Source: Shinella daejeonensis
GTDB lineage: Bacteria > Pseudomonadota > Alphaproteobacteria > Rhizobiales > Rhizobiaceae
Direction: 5' to 3'
NCBI RefSeq assembly: GCF_024281235.1
Contig: NZ_JAHWXY010000018.1
Span: 1 to 37,414, forward strand
Length of the DNA stretch: 37,414 nt
This document shows, piece after piece, positions 8,303-17,957 of the stretch. A program made the translations under genes and the position numbers. Position 1 is the stretch's first letter; every line of letters starts with the position of its first letter. Below the pieces are notes generated by a model. The model made no database searches. It was not told where the DNA came from and saw nothing but the letters and a program-made list of their open reading frames with translations.

Positions 8303-9661
8303 TCAAAGTCGCGGCAGATAGGTCTGATAGTCGAAATCCGAGACGGTGCGCAGGTAGACGAGCGCTTCCTTGCGCTTGGTATCGGCATAGAGCTTCTGAT
8401 AGGCCGCGCCGAAAATATCGGCGATAAAGGGCGAGACGGCGAATTCCTCGACGGCTGTCAGGAAATCGTGGGTGAGACGCCTTGCCGGCGGCGGCTCTTT
8501 TCCGGGCTCCGTCGCCGGACCGGGATCGAGATTCTCGTCGAGCCCGCGCAGAATGCCGCCGAGAATCGCCGTCAGCAGCAGGTAGGGGTTCACATCCGCA
8601 CCCGCCACGCGATGCTCGATACGTGCAGCCGGGCCATCCTTGTCCGGGATCCGGATCGCCGTGCCGCGATGGCCGAACCCCCAGGTGAGATCGACAGGAG
8701 CGAAGGAGCCCGGCTGGAAGCGCCGGTAGGAATTGGCAAAGGGCGCAAAGACGAGCTGGGCGTCGCGCATCGTCTCCAGCAGGCCGGCGGTGATCGATTT
8801 CAGCCGGGCCGGCTCGCCGCCCGCCGCGTCGAGGATGTTCCGGCCGTCGCGATCGACGAGGCTGCAATGGACATGCAGGCCGGAGCCGGCGTGATCGGCA
8901 TAGGGCTTGGCCATGCAGGTGGACTTCAGCCCGAACCGGCGCGCCGCCTGTTCGGCGATGCGCTTCAGGTAGATGCAGTCGTCGGCCGCCGCCAGCGCAT
9001 CCGGCCGGTGCAGCAGGTTGATCTCGAACTGGCCGGGGCCGAATTCCGCCGTCGCGGCCTCGGCCGGCAGATCCATGGCCTTCGCAAAGGCGCGCACGGT
9101 CTGGAGATAGCCGTCGAGTTCATCGGCCGTGCGCATGTCGTAGAGCTGGAAACCGTTCGGCTGGTTGCGATAGAGGAGGACCGCCGGCGGGCGCGGCCTG
9201 CCGGTTTCGCGCCAGTCGTCCTCCATCACGTAGAATTCCAGCTCCATGGCCACCACCGGCGTCAGCCCGTGCGCGGCGAAGCGTTCCAGCATCCGCGCGA
9301 GGATGGCGCGCGGGTCCATGAAGGAGGGCGTTCCGTCGAACTCATGCATGGTGGCCAGCACCTGCCGCGATCCCTCGGGCGCCCAGGGCATGGAGACGAA
9401 AGATCGGGGGTCGGCGATACAGGCACCGTCCGGGTCGCCGGCCGAAATGGAAAGACCGGTGATGTCGTCGTTGTCGTCGCCCCAGATGTCGAGCGACTGG
9501 GTGGAAGAAGGCAGGCGAACCGAACCCTCCCAGATCTTCTTCTCGCATTCCAGCGGCAGCTGCTTGCCGCGCAGATCGCCGTTCATGCCGACGAGGAGGA
9601 TTTCAATGCGGGGCGGAGCGCCGGCGGACGAAGAACCGGCCGCCTTGTTGTCGTTCGTCAT
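8303..9661 (-). CDS. Glutamine synthetase family protein (gamma-glutamylpolyamine synthetase, PuuA-like)
   Basis: This 452-residue GlnA-fold ligase joins glutamate to an amine using ATP. Motifs seen are the metal/glutamate motif EFGPGQFEINLLH, HAGSGLHVHCSL, and the C-terminal HRGTAIRIPD and RIEHRVAGADVNPYL segments. It lacks the adenylylation-loop signature of classical GlnA. It lies head to head with a class III aminotransferase gene, an arrangement seen in putrescine and ethanolamine catabolism, so a gamma-glutamyl-amine product is more likely than glutamine. The frame is open far upstream; the ATG at 9661 is chosen because homology begins soon after it. An ATG at 9760 (MSYENALATG) is possible but adds an unconserved leader. 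Confidence 0.83.
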   Translation of the reverse strand: MTNDNKAAGSSSAGAPPRIEILLVGMNGDLRGKQLPLECEKKIWEGSVRLPSSTQSLDIWGDDNDDITGLSISAGDPDGACIADPRSFVSMPWAPEGSRQVLATMHEFDGTPSFMDPRAILARMLERFAAHGLTPVVAMELEFYVMEDDWRETGRPRPPAVLLYRNQPNGFQLYDMRTADELDGYLQTVRAFAKAMDLPAEAATAEFGPGQFEINLLHRPDALAAADDCIYLKRIAEQAARRFGLKSTCMAKPYADHAGSGLHVHCSLVDRDGRNILDAAGGEPARLKSITAGLLETMRDAQLVFAPFANSYRRFQPGSFAPVDLTWGFGHRGTAIRIPDKDGPAARIEHRVAGADVNPYLLLTAILGGILRGLDENLDPGPATEPGKEPPPARRLTHDFLTAVEEFAVSPFIADIFGAAYQKLYADTKRKEALVYLRTVSDFDYQTYLPRL

Positions 9662-9811
9662 ATTGCCTGCTTCGGTTTGGCGGGCGGACTTGAAAAGGTG
9701 CCGCGCCAGGTGCCCGATCCCTTGCCAAACGCCTGTTGCAAGGGCATTTTCGTAGCTCATTCTGTCCGGCCGTTCAATATGGCCGGGCTCGCTATCGAAG
9801 GATGTATCCCT

Positions 9812-11185
9812 ATGTCGAACAGCCGTGCAGCAGCCGTATCGAACCTCGGCGCCCTCGATGCCGCCCATCATCTTCATCCGTTCTCGGACATGAAGAAGCT
9901 GAACGCGGCCGGCACGCGCATCATCGAGCGCGGCGAGGGGTCCTGTATCTTCGACAATCACGGCAAGCGCTATCTCGACGGTTTTGCCGGCCTGTGGTGC
10001 GTCAATATTGGTTATGGCCGCAAGGAGATCGCGCAGGCCGTCATGCGCCAGATGAACGAGCTGCCCTATTACAACACCTTCTTCGGCACCACGACGCCGC
10101 CCGCCGTGCTGCTCGCCCAGAAGATCGCCTCGCATGCCGGCCCGGACATCAATCGCGTTTTCTTCACCGGCTCGGGCTCCGAGGCCAACGATACCTGGTT
10201 CCGCATGGCCCGCGTTTACTGGGGCGCGATGGGAAAGCCAGCCAAGAAGGCGGTCATCGCCCGCAGGAACGGCTATCACGGCTCGACGGTCGCGGGCGCC
10301 TCGCTCGGCGGCATGAAGTGGATGCATGAGCAGGGCGACCTTCCCATCGCCGGCATCCACCACATCGGCCAGCCCTATTGGTATGGCGAGGGCGGCGACC
10401 TTTCCCCCGACGCATTCGGCCTGAAGATGGCCCGCGAGCTGGAAGACAAGATCGACGAACTTGGCGAGGACACGGTCGCCGCCTTCGTCGCCGAGCCGAT
10501 CCAGGGGGCCGGCGGCGTCATCGTGCCGCCGGCCAGCTACTGGCCGGAAATCGCCCGCATCTGCAAGGCGAGGAATATCCTGCTGGTCGCGGACGAAGTG
10601 ATCTGCGGCTTCGGCCGCACCGGCCACTGGTTCGGTCATCAGCATTTCGGCGTCGAGGTGGATCTGGCGCCGATCGCCAAGGGCCTTTCCTCCGGCTATC
10701 TGCCGATCGGCGGCGTCATGGTCTCCGACCGTGTCGGCAACGTGCTGGTGGAAGAGGTCGGCGACTTCAACCACGGCTTCACCTATTCCGGCCATCCGGT
10801 CTGCGCCGCCGCGGCGCTGGAGAACCTGCGCATCATTGAGGACGAGAGGCTTGTCGAGCGTGTGCGCGACGACATCGGCCCCTATCTCGCCGCCGGCCTG
10901 AAATCGCTGGAGGACCTGCCGATCGTCGGCGAGACCCAATGCGTCGGCCTGATGGGCGCAGTCCAGCTCGCCGAGGACAAGGCGACGCGCAAACGCTTCT
11001 CCGATGGCGAGGCGGCTGGCGTTGCCGTGCGCAACCATTGCCTGGAAAACGGCCTGGTGCTTCGCGCCACGGGCGACCGCATGCTGTTCTCGCCGCCGCT
11101 CGTCATCACCCATGCCGAAGTCGACCAGATGATCGACATCACCCGCAAGGCGCTGGAGCACGCCTGGGGACAACGGGCAGGCTGA
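9812..11185 (+). CDS. Class III (omega) aminotransferase, putrescine/amine-pyruvate type
   Basis: This is a 457-residue PLP enzyme that transfers an amino group from an omega-amine to pyruvate or 2-oxoglutarate. The motifs are in order: LDGFAGLWCVNIGYG; GSGSEANDTWFRM, the PLP-phosphate region; YHGSTVAGASLGG; DEVICGFGRTG with Asp261; and the Schiff-base lysine Lys290 in APIAKGLSSGYLPIGG. The Trp-Cys segment and overall length match the SpuC/putrescine-pyruvate group. AAGGA lies about 9 bases before the ATG. It is divergent from the PuuA-like ligase across a 150-bp shared promoter region. Beta-alanine or GABA as amine donor is also possible. Confidence 0.88.
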   Translation: MSNSRAAAVSNLGALDAAHHLHPFSDMKKLNAAGTRIIERGEGSCIFDNHGKRYLDGFAGLWCVNIGYGRKEIAQAVMRQMNELPYYNTFFGTTTPPAVLLAQKIASHAGPDINRVFFTGSGSEANDTWFRMARVYWGAMGKPAKKAVIARRNGYHGSTVAGASLGGMKWMHEQGDLPIAGIHHIGQPYWYGEGGDLSPDAFGLKMARELEDKIDELGEDTVAAFVAEPIQGAGGVIVPPASYWPEIARICKARNILLVADEVICGFGRTGHWFGHQHFGVEVDLAPIAKGLSSGYLPIGGVMVSDRVGNVLVEEVGDFNHGFTYSGHPVCAAAALENLRIIEDERLVERVRDDIGPYLAAGLKSLEDLPIVGETQCVGLMGAVQLAEDKATRKRFSDGEAAGVAVRNHCLENGLVLRATGDRMLFSPPLVITHAEVDQMIDITRKALEHAWGQRAG

Positions 11186-11195
11186 GAGCGGGCCG

Positions 11196-12698
11196 TTACT
11201 GGAAGGCCGTCTCGAAGAAGCTCCTGAGCTTGCGCGAATGCAGCTTTTCCGTCGGCATGCCGGCGAGCTTTTCCAGCGCGCGGATGCCGATCAGCAAATG
11301 CTGGTTGACCTGCTTGCGGTAGAAGGCGGTCGCCATGCCGGGCAGTTTCAGTTCGCCGTGCAGCGGCTTGTCGGAAACGCAAAGCAGCGTGCCGTAGGGC
11401 ACGCGGAAGCGGAAACCGTTGGCGGCGATGGTGGCCGATTCCATGTCGAGCGCGATGGCGCGCGATTGCGACAGACGCTTGACGGGGCCGCGCTGGTCGC
11501 GCAGCTCCCAGTTGCGGTTGTCGATGGTGGCGACGGTGCCGGTGCGCATGATGCGCTTGAGGTCGTAGCCCTCGAGGCCCGTCACTTCCTCCACCGCCCG
11601 TTCGAGCGCCACCTGCACCTCGGCGAGCGCGGGGATCGGCACCCAGACGGGCAGGTCGTCGTCGAGCACATGGTCCTCGCGGACATAGGCGTGCGCCAGC
11701 ACATAGTCGCCGAGCGCCTGGCTGTTCCTGAGGCCCGCGCAATGGCCGAGCATCAGCCAGGCATGGGGCCTGAGCACGGCGATATGGTCGGTGATCGTCT
11801 TGGCGTTGGAAGGCCCGACGCCGATATTGACCAGCGTGATGCCGCCATGGCCCTTCTTCTTGATGTGATAGGCCGGCATCTGCGGCAGGCGGCCGGCGGA
11901 GATATTCGGCTCCGGCCGGTCGGAGCCGGCGACGGTGGCGATATTGCCGGGCTCTATGAAGGTCGTATAGCCGTTGCCGCCCTCGGCCATCTGCTGGCGC
12001 GCCCATTCGCAAAATTCGTCGACATAGAACTGATAGTTCGTAAAGAGCACGAAATTCTGGAAATGGTGGGCGCTGGTCGCCGTGTAATGGCTGAGGCGGG
12101 CCAGCGAGTAGTCGATGCGCTGGGCGGTGAAAGGCGCAAGCGGCAGCGGCTCTCCGGGCCCCGGCTCATGCGATCCGTTGGCGATCTCGTCGTCGGTATT
12201 GGTCAGATCCGGCGCGTCGAACAGGTCGCGCAGCGGAACCTCGATATTTTCCGCCACCCCGGCTTCCACATGCGCGCCTTCGCCGAAGGCGAAATGCAGC
12301 GGGATCGGGGTCGCCGATTCGGAGAGCGTGACGCGTACCCCGTGATTGCGCATCAGCAGGGCGAATTGTTCCTTGAGGTAGTGGCGGAAGAGCCTGGGCC
12401 TCGTGATCGTCGTCGTATAGACGCCGGGCGCCGGCACATAGCCATAGGAAAGCCGCGAGTCGACCAGCCCGAAACTGGTGGTTTCTATGCCGACCTGCGG
12501 ATAGCACGCGCGGAAGCGCTGTGTCGGCGCGCCGTCCCGTCCGAGTAAGGCGAAGGCGTTCGTCAGGAACGTGGTGTTGCGTTCATAGAGCGCGTCGAGA
12601 GCGTCGACGATGGCGGTGGCGTCATCGAAAACCTGCGGCTCGAAAGGCTCGGGCGTGCAAAGGGGAAGGGCTTTGGGAGAGAAGGTGCGATTGCTCAT
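11196..12698 (-). CDS. amn: AMP nucleosidase
   Basis: Amn hydrolyses AMP to adenine and ribose 5-phosphate in the cytosol and so controls adenylate pools. The 500-residue length is as expected. The N-terminal regulatory domain (about 1-190, with YGYVPAPGVYTTTITRP) is followed by the phosphorylase-like catalytic domain (about 230-490). The latter carries VNIGVGPSNAKTITDHI, the AWLMLGHCAGLRNSQ segment and the DMESATIAANGFRFRVPYGTLLCVSDKPLHGE region that recognises the nucleoside. The start is a simple ATG at 12698. It converges on the aminotransferase gene with only 10 bases between stop codons and no obvious terminator. Confidence 0.95.
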   Translation of the reverse strand: MSNRTFSPKALPLCTPEPFEPQVFDDATAIVDALDALYERNTTFLTNAFALLGRDGAPTQRFRACYPQVGIETTSFGLVDSRLSYGYVPAPGVYTTTITRPRLFRHYLKEQFALLMRNHGVRVTLSESATPIPLHFAFGEGAHVEAGVAENIEVPLRDLFDAPDLTNTDDEIANGSHEPGPGEPLPLAPFTAQRIDYSLARLSHYTATSAHHFQNFVLFTNYQFYVDEFCEWARQQMAEGGNGYTTFIEPGNIATVAGSDRPEPNISAGRLPQMPAYHIKKKGHGGITLVNIGVGPSNAKTITDHIAVLRPHAWLMLGHCAGLRNSQALGDYVLAHAYVREDHVLDDDLPVWVPIPALAEVQVALERAVEEVTGLEGYDLKRIMRTGTVATIDNRNWELRDQRGPVKRLSQSRAIALDMESATIAANGFRFRVPYGTLLCVSDKPLHGELKLPGMATAFYRKQVNQHLLIGIRALEKLAGMPTEKLHSRKLRSFFETAFQ

Positions 12699-12754
12699 GG
12701 AGCACTATAGATCGTTGTTTTTGAAAAGCAAATGACAGAACGTCGATCCCTGCG

Positions 12755-13075
12755 TCATCGGGGGGCGACGAGGATGATGCCGGCGCCCGTAAGCGCGAGC
12801 GTCGCGCCGGCAAGATCGAACCGGTCGGGGCGCATTCCCTCGACAAGCCACAGCCAGGCAAGCGAGCAGGCGATATAGACCCCGCCATAGGCCGCATAGG
12901 CGCGGCCGGCGAAAGCGCTGTCGGCCTGAGCCAGAAGCCAGGCGAAAAGGATGAGAAAGACAAGGCCGGGGGCAAGCCAGAAGACGGATTTGTCGAGCCG
13001 CCACCAGGCCCAGAAGGCGAAGCAGCCGGCGATCTCGGCAAGGGCTGCGAGAAAAAAGACGAGGACGGTTTTCAT
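12755..13075 (-). CDS. YnfA/UPF0060 family small membrane protein
   Basis: This is a 106-residue inner-membrane protein with four predicted helices. Family hallmarks are visible: [18 protein letters not shown] in helix 1-2, [12 protein letters not shown] in the third helix, and [10 protein letters not shown] at the C-terminus. The fold resembles small multidrug resistance proteins, but the function of YnfA proteins is not settled. It lies 56 bases upstream of the amn start on the same strand and may share its transcript. Length is exactly the family norm. Confidence 0.9.
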   Translation of the reverse strand: MKTVLVFFLAALAEIAGCFAFWAWWRLDKSVFWLAPGLVFLILFAWLLAQADSAFAGRAYAAYGGVYIACSLAWLWLVEGMRPDRFDLAGATLALTGAGIILVAPR

Positions 13076-13146
13076 GCGGCAGGTTCCGGATTGTATCGCC
13101 GGAACGGCTTAGCATGGACGGTGGCGCGGGCCTACCGGCAGGAAAT

Positions 13147-13196
13147 GCCGGCGCGTCATGAAGCGGGTCGGGCGACCGGCTTCATGACGCGCCGGC
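13147..13196 (-). terminator. Long perfect hairpin after the small-protein gene
   Basis: The arms 13147-13164 and 13179-13196 are perfectly complementary over 18 bp, and the 14-base loop can itself pair (GGTC with GACC). The hairpin begins one base past the stop codon of the 58-residue ORF, so it most likely ends that minus-strand transcript. The T-run is poor, and the exact 18-bp symmetry is more than a terminator needs. Confidence 0.55.
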
Positions 13197-13197
13197 T

Positions 13198-13374
13198 TCA
13201 GCTCATCGACTGGCGCTGGAGCGTGACGAAGAGAACGAGGCCGGCGCCCTGTTTGGCGATGCCGAGGCCTGCCGTCTTGCTCCAGGCGAGTGCGCCGACC
13301 GGGGCGATCATCATCGCGCAGAGCATGAAGATGCGAAGGGCGATGGTGGCGGTGCTGAAGAGGGTGGTGGTCAT
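13198..13374 (-). CDS. Small hypothetical membrane protein (58 aa)
   Basis: I do not recognise the family. The frame gives 58 residues beginning MTTTLFSTATIALRIF, with one hydrophobic helix (about 10-30) and a second weakly hydrophobic stretch near residues 44-51, ending QRQSMS. The ribosome-binding site is weak (GAAAGA). It lies 32 bases downstream of another tiny membrane-protein gene on the same strand and is followed at once by a perfect hairpin, which supports a real two-gene transcript. No other gene fits this stretch. Confidence 0.45.
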   Translation of the reverse strand: MTTTLFSTATIALRIFMLCAMMIAPVGALAWSKTAGLGIAKQGAGLVLFVTLQRQSMS

Positions 13375-13406
13375 GGCGCGGTCTTTCGCGAGCGTTTCGG
13401 GTAAAA

Positions 13407-13562
13407 TCAGAGCGTGGCCTGGCAGAAATGCGGAACGTTGCAGGCGACAGCTGCGTTACGGGCGTTGCGGCGGTAATCGCTTTCGACCGCCGCCGCGAGC
13501 AGAATGGCGAAAATCGCCATCAGCAGCGTGATGATGGTGAGGCGGCGAGCGAGAATGTCCAT
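13407..13562 (-). CDS. Small hypothetical single-pass membrane protein (51 aa)
   Basis: I do not recognise the family. The 51-residue product begins MDILARRLTIITLL, has one strong membrane helix (about 8-26), and then a short soluble tail with two cysteines (ACNVPHFCQ). A good Shine-Dalgarno (GGAGGG, 5 bases before the ATG) supports translation. The Cys-x5-Cys tail would lie in the periplasm if the N-terminal arginines stay inside. It appears to lead a two-gene unit with the 58-residue ORF. Confidence 0.55.
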   Translation of the reverse strand: MDILARRLTIITLLMAIFAILLAAAVESDYRRNARNAAVACNVPHFCQATL

Positions 13563-13724
13563 GATGTCCCTCCGGCAGTCTGCATTCAGTGGGACGGTTG
13601 TCGCATATCGGGACTGAACGGCTTCTGAGAAGGCGGTTCATCTCCCGTTCAGGAAAAGCCTGATCGGACCTTGCGGGGGGACGACCAGCGTCCTACGTCT
13701 CTGGCTTCAGACAGGAGGCAAGGA

Positions 13725-14426
13725 ATGGCTGATCCCATCGAACTCTATTATTGGCCGACCCCGAACGGCTACAAGATCACCATCATGCTGGAGGAACTCG
13801 ACGTTCCCTATGTGGTGAAATACATCAATATCGGCAAGGGAGAGCAGTTTGCGCCGGACTTCCTGAAGATCGCGCCGAACAACCGCATGCCGGCCATCGT
13901 CGATCCGGACGGTCCCGGCGGAGCGCCCATCTCGATCTTCGAATCCGGCGCCATCCTGCAATATCTCGGCCGCAAATACGGACGCTTCTATCCCGCCGAC
14001 GAGCGCAGCCGCGTCGAGGTGGAGCAATGGCTGTTCTGGCAGATGGGCGGGCTCGGGCCGATGGCCGGGCAGGCGCATCATTTCCGTCAATATGCGCCGG
14101 AAAAGATCGCCTACGGCATCGACCGCTACACCAATGAGGTCAACCGTCTCTACGGCGTCATGGACAGGCGTCTGGCCGACAGGGACTATCTAGCCGGCGA
14201 TTACTCCATCGCCGACATGGCTTCGGTCGGCTGGATCCGCTCCTACGACAAGCAGGGTCAGGATCTCGCCGATTTCCCGCATCTCAAGCGCTGGTACGAG
14301 ACGGTCCTCGCCCGGCCGGCGGTCCAGCGCGGCATCGAGGTCGGCCAAGAAGAGCGCGCCCGCCAGGCCAATCTCGCCGACGACAAGGAAGCGCAGAAGA
14401 TTCTCTTCGGCCAGCGCGCACGCTGA
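13725..14426 (+). CDS. yfcG: Glutathione S-transferase, YfcG-like (Nu class)
   Basis: This 233-residue cytosolic enzyme is predicted to use glutathione for disulfide reduction or peroxide removal rather than classical conjugation. The thioredoxin-fold N-domain (about 3-85) carries YYWPTPNGYKITIMLEEL, matching the TPNG(H/Y)K motif of YfcG, then the cis-Pro site NNRMPAIVDP and the ESGAILQYLGRKYG glutathione-binding segment. The helical C-domain has QWLFWQMGGLGPMAGQAHHF, again YfcG-like. The start at 13725 follows AGGAGGCAAGGA; the frame upstream is noise. It is monocistronic with a strong terminator. Confidence 0.88.
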   Translation: MADPIELYYWPTPNGYKITIMLEELDVPYVVKYINIGKGEQFAPDFLKIAPNNRMPAIVDPDGPGGAPISIFESGAILQYLGRKYGRFYPADERSRVEVEQWLFWQMGGLGPMAGQAHHFRQYAPEKIAYGIDRYTNEVNRLYGVMDRRLADRDYLAGDYSIADMASVGWIRSYDKQGQDLADFPHLKRWYETVLARPAVQRGIEVGQEERARQANLADDKEAQKILFGQRAR

Positions 14427-14443
14427 CCGGCGGCATTTTCCCG

Positions 14444-14487
14444 CAACGCCCGCCTTTTCCTTCCGGAAAGGCGGGCGTTGTCGTTTT
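14444..14487 (+). terminator. Rho-independent terminator after the GST gene
   Basis: A perfect 14-bp stem (14444-14457 with 14467-14480) with a nine-base loop is followed by TCGTTTT, 17 bases past the stop codon. Confidence 0.85.
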
Positions 14488-14801
14488 GCGTGGTTAGCAA
14501 AGGGTTGAGGCCGGACGGATGAACGATCGGTAAACTTTTAATCGAATGCGCCGGTTTGCAGGCGTTTCGATGTTTAACGAAAACCCAATTTTACCAAGCG
14601 TTTGGACTTTGTTTGTCGCAAATTAAGCATGCATTTTAAACGCCTGTTGAAAGGCGGCGGGCATAGTGGAGCCATAAGACGAGCACGGGAAAACCGGCCG
14701 GCAAACCCTTTCGGAAGACCAGCGCCGCGCAAGACGGCAGGCGCCGGAAGGGCAGGTAAAACAGGCAATGCAAGCGGCAACGACAAACAGGGACAATGGC
14801 A
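14488..14801. other. Intergenic promoter region, AT-rich in its first half
   Basis: About 14500-14645 is clearly richer in A and T than the surrounding DNA and is the likely promoter for the Sel1-like gene. The mRNA leader would be long. A short hairpin sits at about 14641-14660. AGGGA at 14789-14793 serves the next gene. No coding signal is supported on either strand. Confidence 0.4.
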
Positions 14802-15071
14802 ATGGCACGTTTTAACGCTCATGACTTCGAAACCTCCGCCATGACCGGCGGAGAACCCCGCCCCGAACTGTTCTGTGACATGGGGCTGATGTATGCGACC
14901 GGACGCGGATGCGACGTCGATCTGGTCGCCGCGCACAAGTGGCTGAACATCGCGGCCATCCGCGGCTGCGACCGCGCCGCGGAACTGCGGGCCGATCTTG
15001 CCGCGACGATGAGCAAGCCGCAGATCGCCGAGGCGCTGCGCGCCGCGCGCGAATGGATGACGATGCACTGA
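14802..15071 (+). CDS. Short Sel1-like repeat protein (89 aa)
   Basis: This 89-residue protein has one Sel1/TPR-like repeat pair (about 20-58: LFCDMGLMYATGRGCDVDLVAAHKWLNIAAIRG). In that repeat the GLMYATGRG and AAHKWLNIAA halves form the two helices, and a basic/acidic helical C-terminal segment follows. Such short proteins are common in rhizobia and presumably mediate protein contacts; no function is known to me. Two in-frame ATGs lie six bases apart. The second, at 14802, has AGGGA 8 bases upstream, whereas the first is only 2 bases away, so I choose 14802. Confidence 0.75.
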   Translation: MARFNAHDFETSAMTGGEPRPELFCDMGLMYATGRGCDVDLVAAHKWLNIAAIRGCDRAAELRADLAATMSKPQIAEALRAAREWMTMH

Positions 15072-15103
15072 CCCGGCCCTTTTCCGGGGCGGGCCTTGTC
15101 CGG

Positions 15104-16222
15104 CTATCGGCTGCGCGCCTGCTTGAGGACGCGGGGCAGGACCTCTTCCAGAAGCGCCATGTCGACTTCCGGCCCGACGCTGATGCGGACGCAGCGGTTG
15201 AGCGGGGCGATGCCCGGCATGCGGATGAAGACGCCATGCTCCATTAGCCCGTCGACGATGGCGCGGGCATGAGCGCCGTCGCGACCGCAATCGACGGTGA
15301 CGAAATTCGTGGCCGAGGGGAGCGGTTGCAGGCCGTTGGCGCGGGCGATGCCGGTGAGGTGCTCGCGCGCGGCGGCGATGCGGCCGGTGACGTCCCTGAG
15401 GTAGGCCTGGTCCTGGAGCGCCGCCAGCGCCGCCTCCACCGAAATGCGGGCCATGCCGAAATGATTGCGGATCCTGTCGAAGGCGAGCGCATTGCCGAGC
15501 GTGCCGATGGCATAGCCGACGCGCGCGCCGGCAAGCCCGTAAGCCTTGGAGAAGGTGCGCATGCGCAGCACGTTCGGCAGGCCGATCAAGGCGTCGATCG
15601 CGGGGGTGGAGCCTTCGGGCGCGGTCTCGCAATAGGCTTCGTCGAGGATCAGCAGGCTGCGCTCCGGCAGCGCGCGGGCAAAGGTCACGACGCTGCCGGC
15701 GTCCCACCAGCTTCCCATCGGATTGTCGGGATTGGCGAAATAGACGAGCGGCGCGTCCTCGCGCCGCGCGGCGGCAAGCAGGCCGTCGAGGTCTTCCCGG
15801 TCTCCGGCATAGGGCACGCTCACCAGTCGGCCGCCATGGCCGTTCACATGGTAGTTGAAGGTCGGATAGCCGCCGAGCGAGGTGACGACCGGCGTGCCCG
15901 GCTCGACGACGAGCCGCACGATCTCCCCGAGCAGCCCGTCGATGCCGCCGCCGATGGCGATATTGTCGCGTGACAGGCCATGGTGGATCGCCAGCGCTTC
16001 CTTCAGCGCGAAATTCTCCGGATCGGCATACATCCAGACCGTATCGGCTGCCGCGCGGATCGCTTCCAGCACCGACGGCGCGGGGCCGAAGCCGCTCTCG
16101 TTGGCGCCGATGCGTGCGCGCAGGGGAAGGTTGCGGTTGCGCTCGATCGCCTCGGGACCGACGAAGGGCACCGTGGCGGGCAGGGTCTGGGCAAGGGCGG
16201 TGAAGCGGGAGAATGCGGACAT
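15104..16222 (-). CDS. Class I/II PLP-dependent aminotransferase, histidinol-phosphate aminotransferase-like
   Basis: This is a 372-residue fold-type I aminotransferase. It has the HisC-type N-terminal ANESGFGPAPSVLEAI, a PLP-phosphate region (GGGIDGLLGEIVRLVV), YFANPDNPMG, the DEAYCE aspartate, the Schiff-base lysine Lys226 in TFSKAYGLAGARVGY, and a C-terminal arginine (NRCVRISVG) for the carboxylate. No his genes adjoin it. It may therefore be a paralog acting on an aromatic or other amino acid rather than the biosynthetic HisC. It is monocistronic and faces away from glutaryl-CoA dehydrogenase's promoter region, with a mosaic repeat upstream. Confidence 0.82.
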   Translation of the reverse strand: MSAFSRFTALAQTLPATVPFVGPEAIERNRNLPLRARIGANESGFGPAPSVLEAIRAAADTVWMYADPENFALKEALAIHHGLSRDNIAIGGGIDGLLGEIVRLVVEPGTPVVTSLGGYPTFNYHVNGHGGRLVSVPYAGDREDLDGLLAAARREDAPLVYFANPDNPMGSWWDAGSVVTFARALPERSLLILDEAYCETAPEGSTPAIDALIGLPNVLRMRTFSKAYGLAGARVGYAIGTLGNALAFDRIRNHFGMARISVEAALAALQDQAYLRDVTGRIAAAREHLTGIARANGLQPLPSATNFVTVDCGRDGAHARAIVDGLMEHGVFIRMPGIAPLNRCVRISVGPEVDMALLEEVLPRVLKQARSR

Positions 16223-16310
16223 GGAAAGCTGCCTGGATCGGAAATGTCACGGGTTCGGGCTCCCGCGTGGCGCCTGCCGGGGCAGGACGGACTCGGGATC
16301 GCGCCACCCT

Positions 16311-16414
16311 AGAGCATTTCCCGCAAAAGTGTGAAACGGTTTTGCGTCCGGAAATGCGGCTAAAACAAAGAGATAGAGCGGTTCTGCCGATTCTGTGAAA
16401 ATTGGCACCGCTCG
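16311..16414. repeat. Rhizobial intergenic mosaic repeat, copy 1
   Basis: The unit begins GAGCATTTCC and includes GAAATGCGGCTAAAACAA followed by an AGAGC motif. The second half folds into a hairpin with GAGCGGT (16376-16382) against ACCGCTC (16407-16413). From memory this matches the abundant short palindromic mosaic elements (RIME-type) of Rhizobiaceae. A related unit occurs at 20817-20919. Confidence 0.6.
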
Positions 16415-16509
16415 AACCCAGATCGGCGCAAGGGGAAACGCCTGGATGGCAGCCTGTCCGGCCCGCCCGCCGCAAGGCGGACGGTCACCGGGGGTAAAGG
16501 CAGGCGGCC

Positions 16510-17733
<1,224 letters not shown>

Positions 17734-17957
17734 GGCGTCTTTCCTGTGGTGGTTCATCGGTGAGGAAGTGCTACAACAGCTTGACGCGGACGGGAAGCCG
17801 GGGAACGAATTCCCCTCCGCACCGCTTTGGCTATTTGTGAATGCCCTCATGAGCCCCAAGAATGAGGGCGTTCAGGTTTGGCCCCCGTGTCCGGCGTCCG
17901 CCGGGCGCTGCAATCCCGCAGGCAATGATGAAGATACGACTGAAAAGGGTTCGCCGC

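Noticed and set aside
8303-11173. Continuous 956-codon minus-strand frame spanning the ligase and the whole aminotransferase gene
   Set aside because: Only the part up to 9661 shows glutamine-synthetase homology; the rest is the antisense of a well-supported aminotransferase and is open because of high GC content.
8468-11185. Continuous 905-codon plus-strand frame covering the ligase in antisense before the aminotransferase
   Set aside because: The aminotransferase begins at 9812 with a good ribosome-binding site; upstream codons are the shadow of the ligase gene.
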